64,000 bases of DNA from Capitella teleta (GCA_000328365.1 KB311062.1:343656-407655); one strand, 5' to 3'. Shown: positions 1-11,945, numbered from the stretch's first letter. Translations and numbers: made by a program. Notes: generated by a model not told the origin, from the sequence alone.

Positions 1-440
1 ATGTCATCCACAAGCACGACTGCAACCATTCAAGTCCTACGCAGCGTCTTTGTTAGGAATGGGCTGCCGATCACACTCGTATCGGACAACGGTCCACAGT
101 TTTCGAGTGAAGAATTGGCCCAATTCATGCAGAGAAACGGCATCCGGCACAAGACATGTGCGCCCTACTTTCCGGCGACAAACGGTCTGGCGGAACGCTT
201 TGTACAGACCCTGAAGAACGCCCTCCGGGGAATGGAGGGTGAGAAGAAGAGCCTGGAGGAGAAGCTCGCAGAAATACTGATGAGCTACCGAGTTGCACCC
301 CACGCAATGACATCGCGCCCTCCAGCAGAGCTGTTTCTTGGAAGACCGCTGTGAACCAGGCTTGACCTGATGAAGGCAAACCTTCGTGCATTGGTGGAGG
401 AGAGTATAGATGATCCGATCAGAAAACCTCCCAGCCATTT
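1..440 (+). mobile_element. Ty3/Gypsy-type retroelement fragment, integrase core (fossil)
   Basis: The translated frame carries the second half of a retroviral-type integrase catalytic core: SDNGPQF (second catalytic Asp) and, about 36 residues on, NGLAERFVQ (catalytic Glu), followed by the SYR..PH and RPPAELFLGR signatures usual in Ty3/Gypsy pol. The element enters from beyond the left edge of the window, so its left part and any LTR are not visible. What remains is a broken fragment. No LTR, gag or envelope part was seen on the right before the AT-rich spacer. The protein motifs are still readable, so it is unlikely to be very ancient. Confidence 0.85.
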
Positions 441-721
441 AAAATAATTATTTTGCAAAATAATGATAAATTTTTATGCAATATGGAAAACAACATGTAC
501 TTGGGCCATCTGTTAATGTCTTACAATTTTACCATATGCTAATTCAATTTTTTATTATTGTATCCCTGAACGTTAACATGTATGTCTCTGAGAATGAAGT
601 TTTTATTAATGCTTAATTACCGGAAGGAATGTAAACATATGGGCTTCATTTGACTATTTTATAATGCTTTCATGAAAAAGTTACAAATAAATTCATTTTT
701 CTTTGCTTTGGTGCCTCTATG

Positions 722-821
<100 letters not shown>

Positions 822-1488
822 TTTTAAAGTATTGTTTGTTTTATCAATATTATTTTTTACTAATTTTTTTTCTTCAGATGGTTATTATTAAATTTTTCAA
901 TTGTTAAGTTATCACTAAAATCTAATCTATTAAATTGTTAAATGAGCTATAATTGTTAGCCTCAATTTGATACATAACAGATGGTCCAAAACTGTCTAAC
1001 AAAAACGTTGAACCTACTAATAATATAATCATAACATCATTTCTTTTGCATGTTTCGGTTACATTATTAATTTATTACCCTTTTTGACGCCCAAATTCGT
1101 ACGTATGACGTAGCATTTGTATGTTTTTTTTATAACGCATTAGAAAATACGTTATGATTGTAACTTCACTTGAAGTTTTTTTTTATGACAACACCGTGCA
1201 GTGCGCATGCGGCATTATAACAATGAATATTCATTTATATAATCATTATTTTACAGACAATTCGAACTTCGAATATCTCCCAATTCATTTATTGAAAGAG
1301 TTCGCGATGGTCGAGTGAATATTGTTTCGTCTGATCTTTTACTTTGATTGAAATAAAAGTATATCAACCCAATTATTACGCTGAATAATTTTCATGAGGT
1401 GATATATAACTAAAAAAAACCCTAATTTGCATATGTATATAATAAGTGAACACCGCGTGACTATCATAAGTTTAGCCGTCCGGGAAAT

Positions 1489-1643
1489 ACCAAGCATCAG
1501 GTATAGAGGGATAAGATATACCAAGCATCAGGTATAGAGGGATAAGATATAACAAGCATCGGGTATAGAGGGATAAGATATAACAAGCATCAGGTATAGA
1601 GAGATAAGAATTACCAAGTAACAAGTTTAGAGAGATAAGAAAT
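1489..1643. repeat. 31-bp tandem repeat, five units
   Basis: Five head-to-tail 31-bp units, each built around CAAGCATCAGG, TATAGAGGG and ATAAGATAT. The first two units are identical, the third and fourth differ at a few sites and the fifth is the most diverged. The array sits about 125 bp upstream of the HBS1L ATG, so it lies in or next to that gene's promoter or 5' UTR. Confidence 0.95.
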
Positions 1644-1767
1644 AACATCGCCGCTATGAAAAAAATCAGATTCGTCGATGAAAATATGGTGCAACAGTTT
1701 TGCTTCTTTTCTACGTGAAATTTACGAATAATGCGCTACAGAACCAAGTGAAATCTAATCCGCAATT

Positions 1768-4700
1768 ATGTCTCGACATCGGGCTGTACGGACGATGAAC
1801 TATGATGACGGTATGACGGCATTCTCCACTTACAAAACATCGATATTAGAAGTCAAGACTGTTAGACTCTCACTCAGTCACTCACTGACTCAGTGACTGA
1901 GTGAGTCTGTTGAAATCTCGATTATGATAATGATGATCATGATGATTATCGTAATGAGTAAATTACGGTAATAATAATGCCCCGTAATAGCACAGATAAA
2001 TCGGGCGAGGTCTACGTACATCCCATGATGATGATCTCTGTCTCGCTGTAATATGTTAGCTAGCCCTGTAATATGTTAATATCAATACATTAATAAAATT
2101 AAACATGCATATAATTACAGTTACACAATACTTACTATTACAGTCGAACCTCGATATAACGACAGCATTCGTCATATCCAATTTTGTGTCGTTATGCGCA
2201 GCCTTCGGCTCCCCAAAGCAGGTCTTTCAGGTGTCGAAATAATTGCTCAAAATGTGAACGTTATGAATGCGAAACGTTATGGTCGGAGGACGTCATGAAT
2301 GGACAAACACTTTGTCACTCAAGTTCATTTAGACACTCCCTCAATCATCTATCAAAGCGAAGGAAAGTTTGTCACATTTTGTTCCAATAACTTTTCACAA
2401 TGGTGATTGTTAATGGTTTTTAAAAATATAAGATGTGAGACTAAAGTCACTGACTTTCAAGTTTGTTGACAGCCCCGCATACCAGGTGCGACAAATAGCA
2501 ATTAACACGTTGCACAGGCCGCCAATGGCTGTCAAGCAACCTGAAGAATAAGTCAGCAGTATCGATATGGGAAAGAAAGAAAATTGCTGTTTTAAGGTAC
2601 ACCAACACTAGCGAGTGTTATATGGTGCCTGTCGATATAGGAAGGCAATTTTAGGCATAAAATATAGTTTTGTCACCGGGCAAACACCTGTTGGTGTCTG
2701 AAACCAAGGGTTCTTTTATAACGAGGTGCTTAACATGGATATAGATTAAGGCTGGGCGAATAGTGAAATAACCCGAGTAACGAATATTCGGGTGGTTACT
2801 ATTCACTGAATCCGAACCCAAATATGAATAGTTGTGATTTTGAAAAAAATAAAAAATTCCCTACAGTCACAACTTTTTATTATTAGAATCTTGTGTTGTA
2901 GGACAGTGCAGGATATGTTAGTGCTTTATATTAACTTTACAAGAGGATAAGCACATTTACCAGGTCATGCACTATCACTGGTGAACTACTAGTATTTACT
3001 ATTTACATAGATGTACCTCATCCCCATTATAGCCTATGCTGCCACGTTTTTGCCATTAAAACCAATGATAACTCTGATACTTCATCATACCGATTTCATG
3101 CACTAGTAGACCTAATGGATCAAAGGGATTACAGTCATTACATAATCAAGGGCACAAAACAAATAATCGCTATTATAAACAGCGTTATGAAGTATTCATA
3201 ACCTGAATATGCTTCTGCACTGCAACCTCGTGGTTTTAATTCAATCTCATTCCATGTTGTAATCAACTTTCTAGCCATGCATGTCAGCAGTAACAAATGT
3301 GAACTGCTGACCTTTTTTCACTCTGGCCTGCTGATCAATTTCATCAAATGGCTCTAATCATAGTACACAAAGTAATTCATATTACCATGGCAACAGGATT
3401 ATTGTTGAAAATCTTCCCCATATTATTGACTTGTAATAAACTTACAAGTGTGCATGTACTAGTATTTAATCTGTTGATATCTTGACACAAGTTTCAGCTG
3501 CAACTTTCTATAAAGGTTACCGATGCATCCCAAGTTCCCAACCAATAAGTCACCATTCATAACCCAGAATTAGTTCACGGAGCATTTAATTGCTCCGCGA
3601 AGCAATTTGGAATTAGTTCACGGAGCATTTAATTGCTCCGCGGACCAATTCAGAGTACTGCTCCGCTATTATTGGTTTGCCATGCAGCCAATCGGCTTGC
3701 GCCTTGTATTGGCGGTGTTCCCGCCACTCAGCCCCAATGCGTAAAGGCAACAAATAATGATGTGCGTTATAATTTTCTCGGCGAGCACCTTGGAGAAATA
3801 CCACCGGATTTGCGGCCATGCTAGCTATCTGACTATCAGCTGCTGATAACCTGACAATTTCTGACAACTTAATTGCAGACTAACACAAAGAAACAAGTCA
3901 AACAACTATAAAATTTCCGATGCCTCGCAGACTCGGCTTTATCATTGTAGCGAACTGAAAGGGGGTGAAAACAAAACATAAATCCTGTCACGGCCTCTGT
4001 GATTGGTTGGAATTAGTGCGCGGATCATTTCAGAGCACGTGGAGGGAGGGGCGCTACGCCAGCCAATGAGAGCCCGCTGGAATTGTTCCGCGGACTAATT
4101 CGAATTAGTCCGTGGATCAATTCATTGCTTCGCAGAGCAATTAAAGGCTCCGTGAACTAATTCTACGTTACGACCCTTCTGGCCTTCCATAGTGGGTCGC
4201 CTATAATCCTTTAATTGAGCTGCCACTTTGTTTGCTGTGCCGTTTAGCGGGATGGGGGAGGGTAAGATTTTTTTTCGTGGTAATTGACACGGTCTTTGTC
4301 TTTGAAGTTTTCTCTGTGGAGTATTGAGATTGTTTTAACAGTTTTTGAAGACATGAAATGGATTAAATGCTGAAAATGGTTTTTCCACTATTCGGGTTAA
4401 AACACGAATAACGAAGCTCCGGCAAAACCCTACTATTCGCTGAATAACGAATAACGAACACAAATATTCGCCCAGACCTAATATAGATTTGTCACATGCT
4501 AAATGCTGCTGTTAAGCGCGGCCATTGTTACACCAATTGACTGTATTTCATGGTTCAACTGTATAACAGTTACCCTGGTTACATTCATTCACGATTTAGT
4601 CATCAGGTCACTTACTCAATCCTACTTGATTTGACAAATCGTCAATTGGGAGTCGTTTAATCAGTGAACACCAATTTTCTGACAGCAGTGACGAGATAAT

Positions 4701-7700
4701 TCAGATAACTGGTAACAACACCCTTATTTAGAATTCACAGTACTGTAATGAAATTTTAAAGTACATTAGCTTGATTAGGTTGTGAAAATAAGTGAATAAC
4801 TTGTTTTAATTAAAATGTTTATGATGTTTATCCTTTCAGAATATGACTTTGATGATGTGTACGGACATTCTGTTGAAGATGACTACTGCGTCTCTCCTGG
4901 CACAGGTGAATATTAGTCACAGTTAATTTGTTGTCTGAATTCTTTTGTTTTGCTCTTCAGTTGCGCAGTTTACCTTTGATCGTAATTCTCGTCACTCGCA
5001 TTTTGAGTCGTACATTGGCCAGGAGCAAGATCAGATTCCAGAGGAAGATGAGACCATGGGCGATAAACCTGAGGGAAAAGGAAGCTACGATGAGGACTAT
5101 GACCCTCTGAAGGATTCCTCTAACTTCCAGCGTCCTCCTCTGAACCCAATAGATGAAGGTACGTTTGCATTTGTTAGTTGTTGGTAAATTTTAACATATT
5201 TTTCTTTCACAGCAAGGTTGAATTCCTGTTTGGAAGAGATGCGGAATATTGTGGGGGAGACCACTCCTGAGCACCTCATGATTGACGCTGTGTTGAGATC
5301 AGATTTCAATTATGAAAAAGCTCTGAATGACGTTCTCAATTCGCAAAGTGGGAAATTTATTGTTAACGTACGTTTGTTCATTTTATTCCCACTAGATGGA
5401 GCCAAATCTCAGCCACGCAGCTCTGTCAAGAGGACTCAAGGTAATTATTCCCATCGGTGTGATTTAAATTTAAGTAGCTGATTGGTTGCCTTTTTTCTTT
5501 TCTTTGCATGTGCTTCTTTCTCCGCTGTTGGCTATGGTAAGGTAAGACGACCCTCCTCCTCCTCCTCCTCCCTCACAGAATCTGCCCATTTCACTCGCTC
5601 AGTTGGCAGCCGCACCAAAGCCACTCAAAGAACAAGAAAATATCCCTCCATTCACAAAACCCATTCCTTCACAGCACAGACCAATCCCCACGCCTGGGAT
5701 ATCTCTGGCAGCATTAGCAAAAGCTCATCAGTCAGGCAGCCCTCGTTCCACCTCATCCACGCCACCTAATCCAACAACCACCACCGCTCCAAAGTCCATT
5801 AAACTCTCAGATTTAGCTAAGCAGCACAAGGCAGCAGCAGCAGCATCTCCTATAACTCAGTCCAAACCCGCAGCATCTTCCTCACCTGCCATCAGTCTGG
5901 CTGCTCTAGCCAAGCAGCACGCTGAGTCTAAGGAATCAGCTTCCAAAAAACCCTCGTTGACAGGCTTCCGTCTCTCCGATGCGATGAATGCTAAACAGTG
6001 TCCACCTAGACTGCCTCCTCCCGGCTTTAACCTTCTCAATCGGGAAGGACTTGCCACCGTTGCTAAAGGCCCACTTTCGATTAAATCCGGTCCCAAAGCG
6101 CCACCGCCTGGTTTTCAGCCCCAGAAGAAGAAATCAATCAGTCTGGCTGAATTAGCCGCTCAGCATCCATCTCCCACTGTCCATAGCAAACCTGCAGGAA
6201 TAATTAAATCATCCACCCGCACCATCCTTAAAACATCTTCCCTCGCCATCGCTCTTGCTTCTCGATCAAAAGATTTATCCAAAAGAAAACACCCCTTTAA
6301 ACGCCTATCAATTGCTTGTCAATTGCAGAATTCTCACATCACCCTTGTACCTCCCCCTCACAATTCCCTCAGTCCTTTTGACTTCTCCACTCCCTCCCCT
6401 GATGAACTTGTCCTAACTAAGCAAAAGGCTGCGTTCAATAGATTAGGACATGGTGAGCACCTTTGAGAATGACCTGATTATTTCTTATCGAATCTCAAAT
6501 GTATATTATGTGATTTTTACGTACAGAATTTGTGGCTTACTTACTCCTGAGCGATATTCAATCACTGTGTGATTCGTAACACTGTGATTGCTATTTTAGG
6601 TGGAAAAACGACTGAGCCGAAAAGCGACATTGCATGCAGACCCAAGATATTTATGATTGGAGGGGATGAGCCAAATGAAGGAAGCGTGGTAACCGCGCCC
6701 CAAGAGCCCCAGGTCACTCGCATGACTTTCTCAACTGGAAACCAAACCAACTCAGGGTTTACTCCCGAGAAAAACAGCGGCATGGATGTTGAGACAGAAA
6801 GCTCGAATCCTGCTTGTCGTGATCTTGGCGACTCCTTTGCTTCTCTGGATGTGAAAAAGTCTGCTTCACAAGCCAAATTGGATGCCGGTGACTCTGGGTC
6901 CAGCAACAACACTCCAAAGAAAGCTCCCTTCTTGCTCAAGTCGCCTTCAATGTCTAAAAGTGCTTCTAAGTAAGTGTTTTTTCAATTTTTGTTCAATTTT
7001 ATTATGCGCTACCTCTCGCAGGACCAAGTTGGAACGCCTTGATGTTAAAAAAGAATATGCAAAACGGCAGGCTGATGGAAAGGATTTCATCAACCTGGTT
7101 GTCATTGGTCAGTTCAGTGTTTTGAGTGGTCAGTACAGAGCTGATACCGGTTTTCTATCACAGGTCATGTTGACGCTGGCAAAAGCACGCTCATGGGTCA
7201 TGTGCTGTATCAGCTTGGTTTTGTCAACAAGCGAACTATGCATAAGTATGAACAGGAGTCGAAGAAATTAGGGAAGGCTTCATTTGCATACGCATGGGTG
7301 CTAGATGAGACTGAGGAGGAGAGGTCGCGAGGGGTCACCATGGACGTTGCTCAAACCAGGTTCCAAACCAACACCAAAGTCGTGACTCTACTCGATGCTC
7401 CCGGACATAAGGACTTCATCCCAAACATGATCACAGGTACGCTTGTCTCTACTGTCTCATCGTTAAACTCAGTTTCTTGCTTTGATAGGTGCCGCACAAG
7501 CTGATTGTGCCATCTTGGTTGTCAATGCTACTCGGGGAGAATTTGAAACTGGTTTTGACGCTGGTGGTCAAACCAGAGAACATGCTATGCTTATTAGATC
7601 GTTGGGTGGGTTTTATCGCTATTTTATTGTATTGGCTTTTTATATATTTCCTTGGTGTGTCAAATAGGAGTTTCACAGCTCATGGTTGCTGTCAATAAAA

Positions 7701-8830
7701 TGGACACTGTTGATTGGTCTCAACTTCGCTACAAAGAAATCACAACTAAGTTGGCAGCTTTCTTGAAGCAGACTGGATTTAAGGAATCTGATGTGTCATA
7801 TGTGCCATGTAGTGGTTTGAGTGGTGAAAACCTGTGCCATGCCCCTAAAGATACTCAACTTTCCAAGTGGTATACCGGACCTACTCTTGCAGAAGGCATT
7901 GGTGAGCTCAGAGGTGGATTCTGGTTTCTTGATTTTGGTAATGTTTTTATTAGATCGATTTCGATCTCCTGATCGCATGATCGACCGAGCTTTTCGCATG
8001 TGTGTGGGCGATATCTTCAAGGGCATGGGGTCTGGTTTCTCAGTTGCTGGTACAATTCAAGCCGGCAGTGTTCAAGTTGGAGATCGTTTGGTGATCATGC
8101 CCCAAGGAGATATCTGCAATGTTAAAGGTTTGTGAGATTTGCTGTGGAATTTACCTTTGAAGAATCTTATATCTCTGCAGGGATTGCCATTGATGAAGCT
8201 CCGTTATCGATAGCGTTTGCAGGCGATAACGCCGTACTGACCATCACAGGGTCTGATATGAATAACATTGGCGTGGGCAGCATCCTGTGTGATCCCATGC
8301 TGCCCATCAAGGTCACGTCAAGGTTCCGTGCTCGCGTTGTTATCTTCAACATTGACGTTCCAATCACCAAAGGATTCCCTGTGCGTACTAGCGAGCCTCA
8401 TGCGTTGCATTGCTATAATTATCACTGCCTTTACCTTAGGTTGTGCTGCACTATCAGTCGCTCAACGAACCCGCTCATATTCATCGCCTTATCAGTCAAC
8501 TCAATAAAAGTAATGGGGAAATCCTGAAGAAAAAACCAAGGTATGTCATCACGTCTGTCTGCTCTTTTATTTCATCATCTCTTCACGAAGATGTCTCACG
8601 AAGAATATGAACGCCGTCATCGAACTCTCCCTCTCAAGAACTGTTTGTTTAGAGCTGCACAAGGATTGCAAAGAACTGGGTCGCATTATGCTTAGATACG
8701 CTGGCCATACCATCGCCGCTGGCTTGGTTACAGAGGTTAGTCCCGCTCTTTATATTGATATCATTGAATTGAGACCATATTCAATTTTTATTTACAGATT
8801 CTGGATAAGCCTAGCAGCAAAACAGAATAA
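1768..8830 (+). CDS. HBS1L: HBS1-like translational GTPase, possibly with SKI7-type splice form
   Basis: HBS1L is the eRF3-like GTPase that works with Pelota (DOM34) to split stalled ribosomes in the cytoplasm. Exons: 1768-1810, 4840-4905, 4961-5158, 5213-5347, 5396-5440, (5547 or 5579)-6452, 6600-6969, 7022-7107, 7164-7436, 7489-7605, 7668-7901, 7954-8127, 8181-8380, 8440-8540, 8591-8735, 8798-8830; all GT..AG and in phase. Exon 1 ([14 protein letters not shown]) joins [16 protein letters not shown], the known HBS1 N-terminus, across a 3-kb intron. The GTPase domain shows G1 [15 protein letters not shown]3 DAPGHKD and G4 NKMD, then the EF-Tu-like beta-barrel domains with [19 protein letters not shown], ending in [14 protein letters not shown]. 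Skipping the large sixth exon keeps the frame (739 aa); including it gives about 1020-1040 aa. Identification is firm; only the exon 4-6 borders are uncertain. Confidence 0.95.
1864..1908. repeat. Imperfect palindrome of CACTCAGTCAC type
   Basis: The left arm AGACTCTCACTCAGTCAC pairs with the right arm GTGACTGAGTGAGTCT, apart from a 2-base bulge, around a TCACTGACTCA centre. It lies 54 bp into HBS1L intron 1 and contains one TGACTCA (AP-1/bZIP consensus). Confidence 0.8.
2747..4480. mobile_element. hAT-type non-autonomous element, 8-bp target duplication
   Basis: Terminal inverted repeats TAAGGCTGGGCGAATA (left) and TATTCGCCCAGACCTA (right) match at 14 of 16 positions. Both sides are flanked by the 8-bp direct repeat ATATAGAT (2739-2746 and 4481-4488), diagnostic of hAT insertion. 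Subterminal regions are rich in ACTATTCG and GAATAACGAA. No transposase frame is visible. It sits inside the pogo-like MITE and has itself been hit by another element at 3566-4164. Confidence 0.85.
3566..4164. mobile_element. GC-richer foldback MITE nested in the hAT element
   Basis: About 600 bp with long terminal inverted repeats. The left end starts AGAATTAGTTCACGGAGC and the right end is GCTCCGTGAACTAATTCT; the match extends for about 40 bp with few differences. Further inverted blocks (GCTCCGCGGA-type) occur inside both ends, so each end can also fold on itself. Its base composition is richer in GC than the flanking hAT sequence. I could not define a target duplication, so the superfamily is open. 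The two short frames inside it are not genes. Confidence 0.75.
5348..6452 (+). other. HBS1L: HBS1L alternative-splice region with SKI7-like exon
   Basis: The large exon (acceptor at 5579, or at 5547 with a proline run) encodes a low-complexity region with repeated SLAxLAxxH-type motifs: [39 protein letters not shown] and [10 protein letters not shown]. Near its end is [20 protein letters not shown] followed by F, which resembles the SKI7-like exosome-binding motif described for HBS1/SKI7 genes. Three joins keep the frame: exon 5 straight to exon 7 (skip); exon 5 to 5547; and a longer exon 4 (donor GTACGT at 5368) to 5579 without exon 5. SKI7 proteins bridge the exosome and Ski complex. The motif assignment is from memory of the family; the phases are read directly. 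Confidence 0.7.
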
Positions 8831-9010
8831 TCTCTATGAGAATGTTCTCCTAATGAGCTGAAGCTGTGATGATAGTCTTTGTGCTCTTGGATGTTAATGA
8901 GAATGAATGTTTTTAGTGAAAGGACGTCTATTATTCTTCTGCCTGGCTGGTAGATGTCCTTGATCAGTATTTTGTTTGTTGAATGGCCAAGGGGATAAAC
9001 ACTGCATTGA

Positions 9011-9016
9011 AATAAA
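9011..9016 (+). terminator. Poly(A) signal of HBS1L
   Basis: AATAAA 181 bp after the HBS1L stop codon, followed by a T/G-rich stretch (TTTCTGTGTGTTTATTTT). This is the first canonical signal downstream of the gene. Confidence 0.7.
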
Positions 9017-9457
9017 CTGATCATGCATTACAGCTGCGTTTCTGTGTGTTTATTTTAAAATCCTCTGTGCTGAATGTGCATGAAAAATTATCTCTGCTCG
9101 GAATTTTTGGAAAGAACTTGTAATTTCCGACATTTTCTGTTGCATGTGGATGCTTTGAATTTTCTCACAGTGACGAAATTTGAAAATAATCTGGATGTGT
9201 GTCTGTGTGTCCGAATACATGTCGGCCTATTTGTACAATCAGTCATGCCTCGTTAGTCCAGCCCCTTCGATTACCTTGGAGACGGTAGGATTACATTGGA
9301 TTACCCGTACCAGTTCACCAGTTCGCTTTTGTAACTATTTTTCTAGAATTATGGGAGGTCAAACTACTGCCACTGCCAGCAATATTGAAAGGTCCATTCA
9401 TACCTGACATAGTATTTCTGCCTACAATACATGCTTATGCAATGGTCTAGACATGTA

Positions 9458-10318
9458 CAGTCAAACCCCCGTTAATCCGCTCTCCTCCGTTCCCAAGGAA
9501 ACTGACGGATTAACGAAAAGGGCGGATTACATTTCAGACCACAAATTGATCAAAATTGTGTGTCATTCTAAAAGCCTCAAAACCCATGTAATGCATTTTC
9601 GTAGTGGTATATACCATTAGGAATGAAGCAGGTGGTATAAGGGATCTCACAAACGATCACATGAGGCCAATTGAAGATTTATAATTATTGAAAAAAAATC
9701 AGTGATGGTTGTCTGCTCAGCGGCATTATTCAATCTGCTTGTGATAAGCCGTTCCACCACGCCAAATCTGTGTAGTTCATCTCTATGTTCTTGATTCGCT
9801 GCCTCCAACTCCTCGAATATCTCGAAATATAGCATTAATGCGCGCACGTGCTACCTCGCTTCCCCCCGAAGACTTCCTTCGCGGGCTCAGATCCACTCGC
9901 TTCTCCACTCGATTGATCTCCGCTCGTAATTTCGCCATCTCGTTCGTTCGCTTCTGAACATCGCTTAACCCAGCAACCAATTAAATTAAAGACTCAACAG
10001 AATATTCGCCTACGATTGATTTGCTTTGTTTAATCAATTTGTTAAGCGTTAAACAAACGGGGAGGAGCCATTTGTTGTTAAACTTCAAAGAAATCGCCGA
10101 CAATTGATGTGTCTTGGCTTATGTTTGCTTTCGACACGCTATTTGGGGGGCGTATTACATGTGTTAATTGCAATGGTAGTGTAGATTCGTTCCCTAAAAT
10201 CGTGATCGGAGGCGGATTAACGAAAAGGGCGGATTACATGACTATTCGTCCCTGAGATTTTAGGGCGTATTACGAAAAGGGCGGATTACATGACGACGGA
10301 TTAACGGGGGTCTGACTG
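9458..10318. mobile_element. pogo/Tigger-type DNA transposon, deleted copy
   Basis: An 861-bp element flanked by TA. The left end begins CAGTCAAACCCCCGTTAATC and the right end is its inverse with one mismatch over 22 bp. Subterminal copies of GATTAACGAAAAGGGCGGAT occur near the left end and, partly, twice near the right end. These ends are typical of the pogo/Tigger branch of Tc1/mariner. Only the C-terminal part of a transposase survives inside, on the minus strand, so this is an internally deleted copy. Confidence 0.9.
9647..9980 (-). pseudogene. pogo-type transposase C-terminal remnant
   Basis: Two overlapping minus-strand frames together read as the tail of a pogo/Tigger transposase: a charged helical stretch (NEMAKLRAEINRVEKRVD), then MLYFEIFEELEAANQEHRDE, LITSRLNNAAEQ and the terminal TTITDFF motif common at the end of pogo/CENP-B-like transposases. 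The switch of frame between about 9785 and 9850 means one frameshift. The DNA-binding and DDE domains are absent. It cannot encode an active enzyme. Confidence 0.65.
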
Positions 10319-11945
10319 TATATAATAATATGCCATCTCTTTACGCATATAATGTACAATAAAACTCACAGAGGCTGTATAAATGCCAAGTGTATACAAT
10401 GTATAATGTAACTGAATAATACCAGGAGTGAATTGCATGAGTCAGGTTCATTATATACAAGTACGTGTAATCTGATGAATTATCATTCCTGGCAGCATTA
10501 TTAATCACAAAATCTGATGCAATTTTGATTACGGGTGTGTCCGCTTTCATATCCATCGGGGTGAAGTTCTGAGTACTTCTTTGAACAAAAAGCCCTCTGT
10601 GTGATCCCATACAGGGCATGAATACATCAACATGGAAATGCCGGCAATTGAGTATTTGTGTACAGCATAAATGTACACAGACAAAACGAGGTGTTGAATT
10701 CATAGAATAAAATTGATTTTTTATTTTCATTTTATGATACATGACTTAACAATACAACCTCATAAATGAGTGATTACACATGAATTGTTCAATGATAATT
10801 GAAGTGTAGAATTAAAAAGAATTGGGAAAGGTGGAAGAAGAGCAATGAGGGTTCTAGATTGAACGACTATGTCTGCAGTGATCAAAATAATAACCACTAC
10901 TGCTATTTCATTGTCATAAGTCAGAAAATTTGATTACGCTTATTCCGATTGAATGTCAACCGAAACTGTTGAGATATTGCACAATAATTTTCATGTTTTT
11001 CAGGAGGTGGCGAGGAGGACAAAAAAAAATGAATCAAAATAAATCATATCGCCGCATAAAATAATAATGATATACAAATGGTGGTTTGATTGAAGAGTTA
11101 AAAGACTACACGACTGAATAAACACAGAATCCTGGTAAGGGACAAATACATATTTTTTTTTTTTACATTGCTCTGACTTTTGTAGCAAATTGGCGTCTCT
11201 GAGATCGGCAGAATGAACAGAAGACGTCCCAGAACCATTGAAGTTATTCAACACACTGGAATTCCTGTTCACACACATCAGTAGAAAAAGAGTAAGAAGG
11301 AAAAAATAATTATGAATCAATTAAGTTTTTTTTTTCTTTTCTTAATCTTCAAGTTGTAGCAGATCTCCAACCAGCATCATTTTTATAAAATAATTTTTTT
11401 TACTCGGGAGGGAGATAAAAAAAAGAAAAAGATAAGGAATGTTTGACACAAAATAAATGAACAGAAGCGAGTAGCCCCTCCACCGTCATACAGTCATGCA
11501 TTACAACCACTTAACTAAACAGTAAGGAAAATAACAGAGCAGACCTCAGTTAGTGAGCAAAACAAGTTGTTTGAGGGTGTTGATAACACCGTGTTAGTTA
11601 AAAGACAGAGACAGCTGTCCAATGCCGCTATCGGGAATATAAATGCATTGACCGTCAAGAGAAAAAGAACAAGGAAGGACTGAGATCATAGGTCACTGAT
11701 GAAGATTGCGCAACAAGCAGGTCTGATCACTCGACCAATCATGCACTCAAAAATGTATCCACACAAGAAAAAAAAAAGAAGAAAAAAAAAAAAAAAAAAA
11801 AAATCATTCTCTCAGCAACAAAATTTCATTAATATTATCTTTTTTTTGGAATGGCAGAAAAATAGAACTCTGTTTAATTAACCCCAGCAAAGTAAGTAAG
11901 AGATGACTGGACGGTCACCGCCAACAAGCACACAAGTTGCGTTCA
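10319..11945. other. Spacer and probable 3' UTR of the LYRIC-like gene
   Basis: No supportable coding frame. A TTTATT near 10717 (AATAAA on the minus strand) and the lack of any other gene suggest that part of this stretch is 3' UTR of the minus-strand gene ending at 11946. It contains A-rich and T-rich runs (11150-11164 and 11766-11803). Confidence 0.35.

Larger units (their letters stand above)
2141..4561. mobile_element. pogo-like MITE interrupted by a hAT-type element
   Basis: Left end CAGTCGAACCTCGA and right end TCATGGTTCAACTG are inverted repeats (two mismatches in 14), each flanked by TA, the target duplication of Tc1/mariner-pogo elements. Without the nested hAT insertion and its target duplication the element is about 680 bp, with no supportable transposase. 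It lies in HBS1L intron 1 and resembles the larger pogo-type element at 9458-10318 at its terminal bases. Confidence 0.65.
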
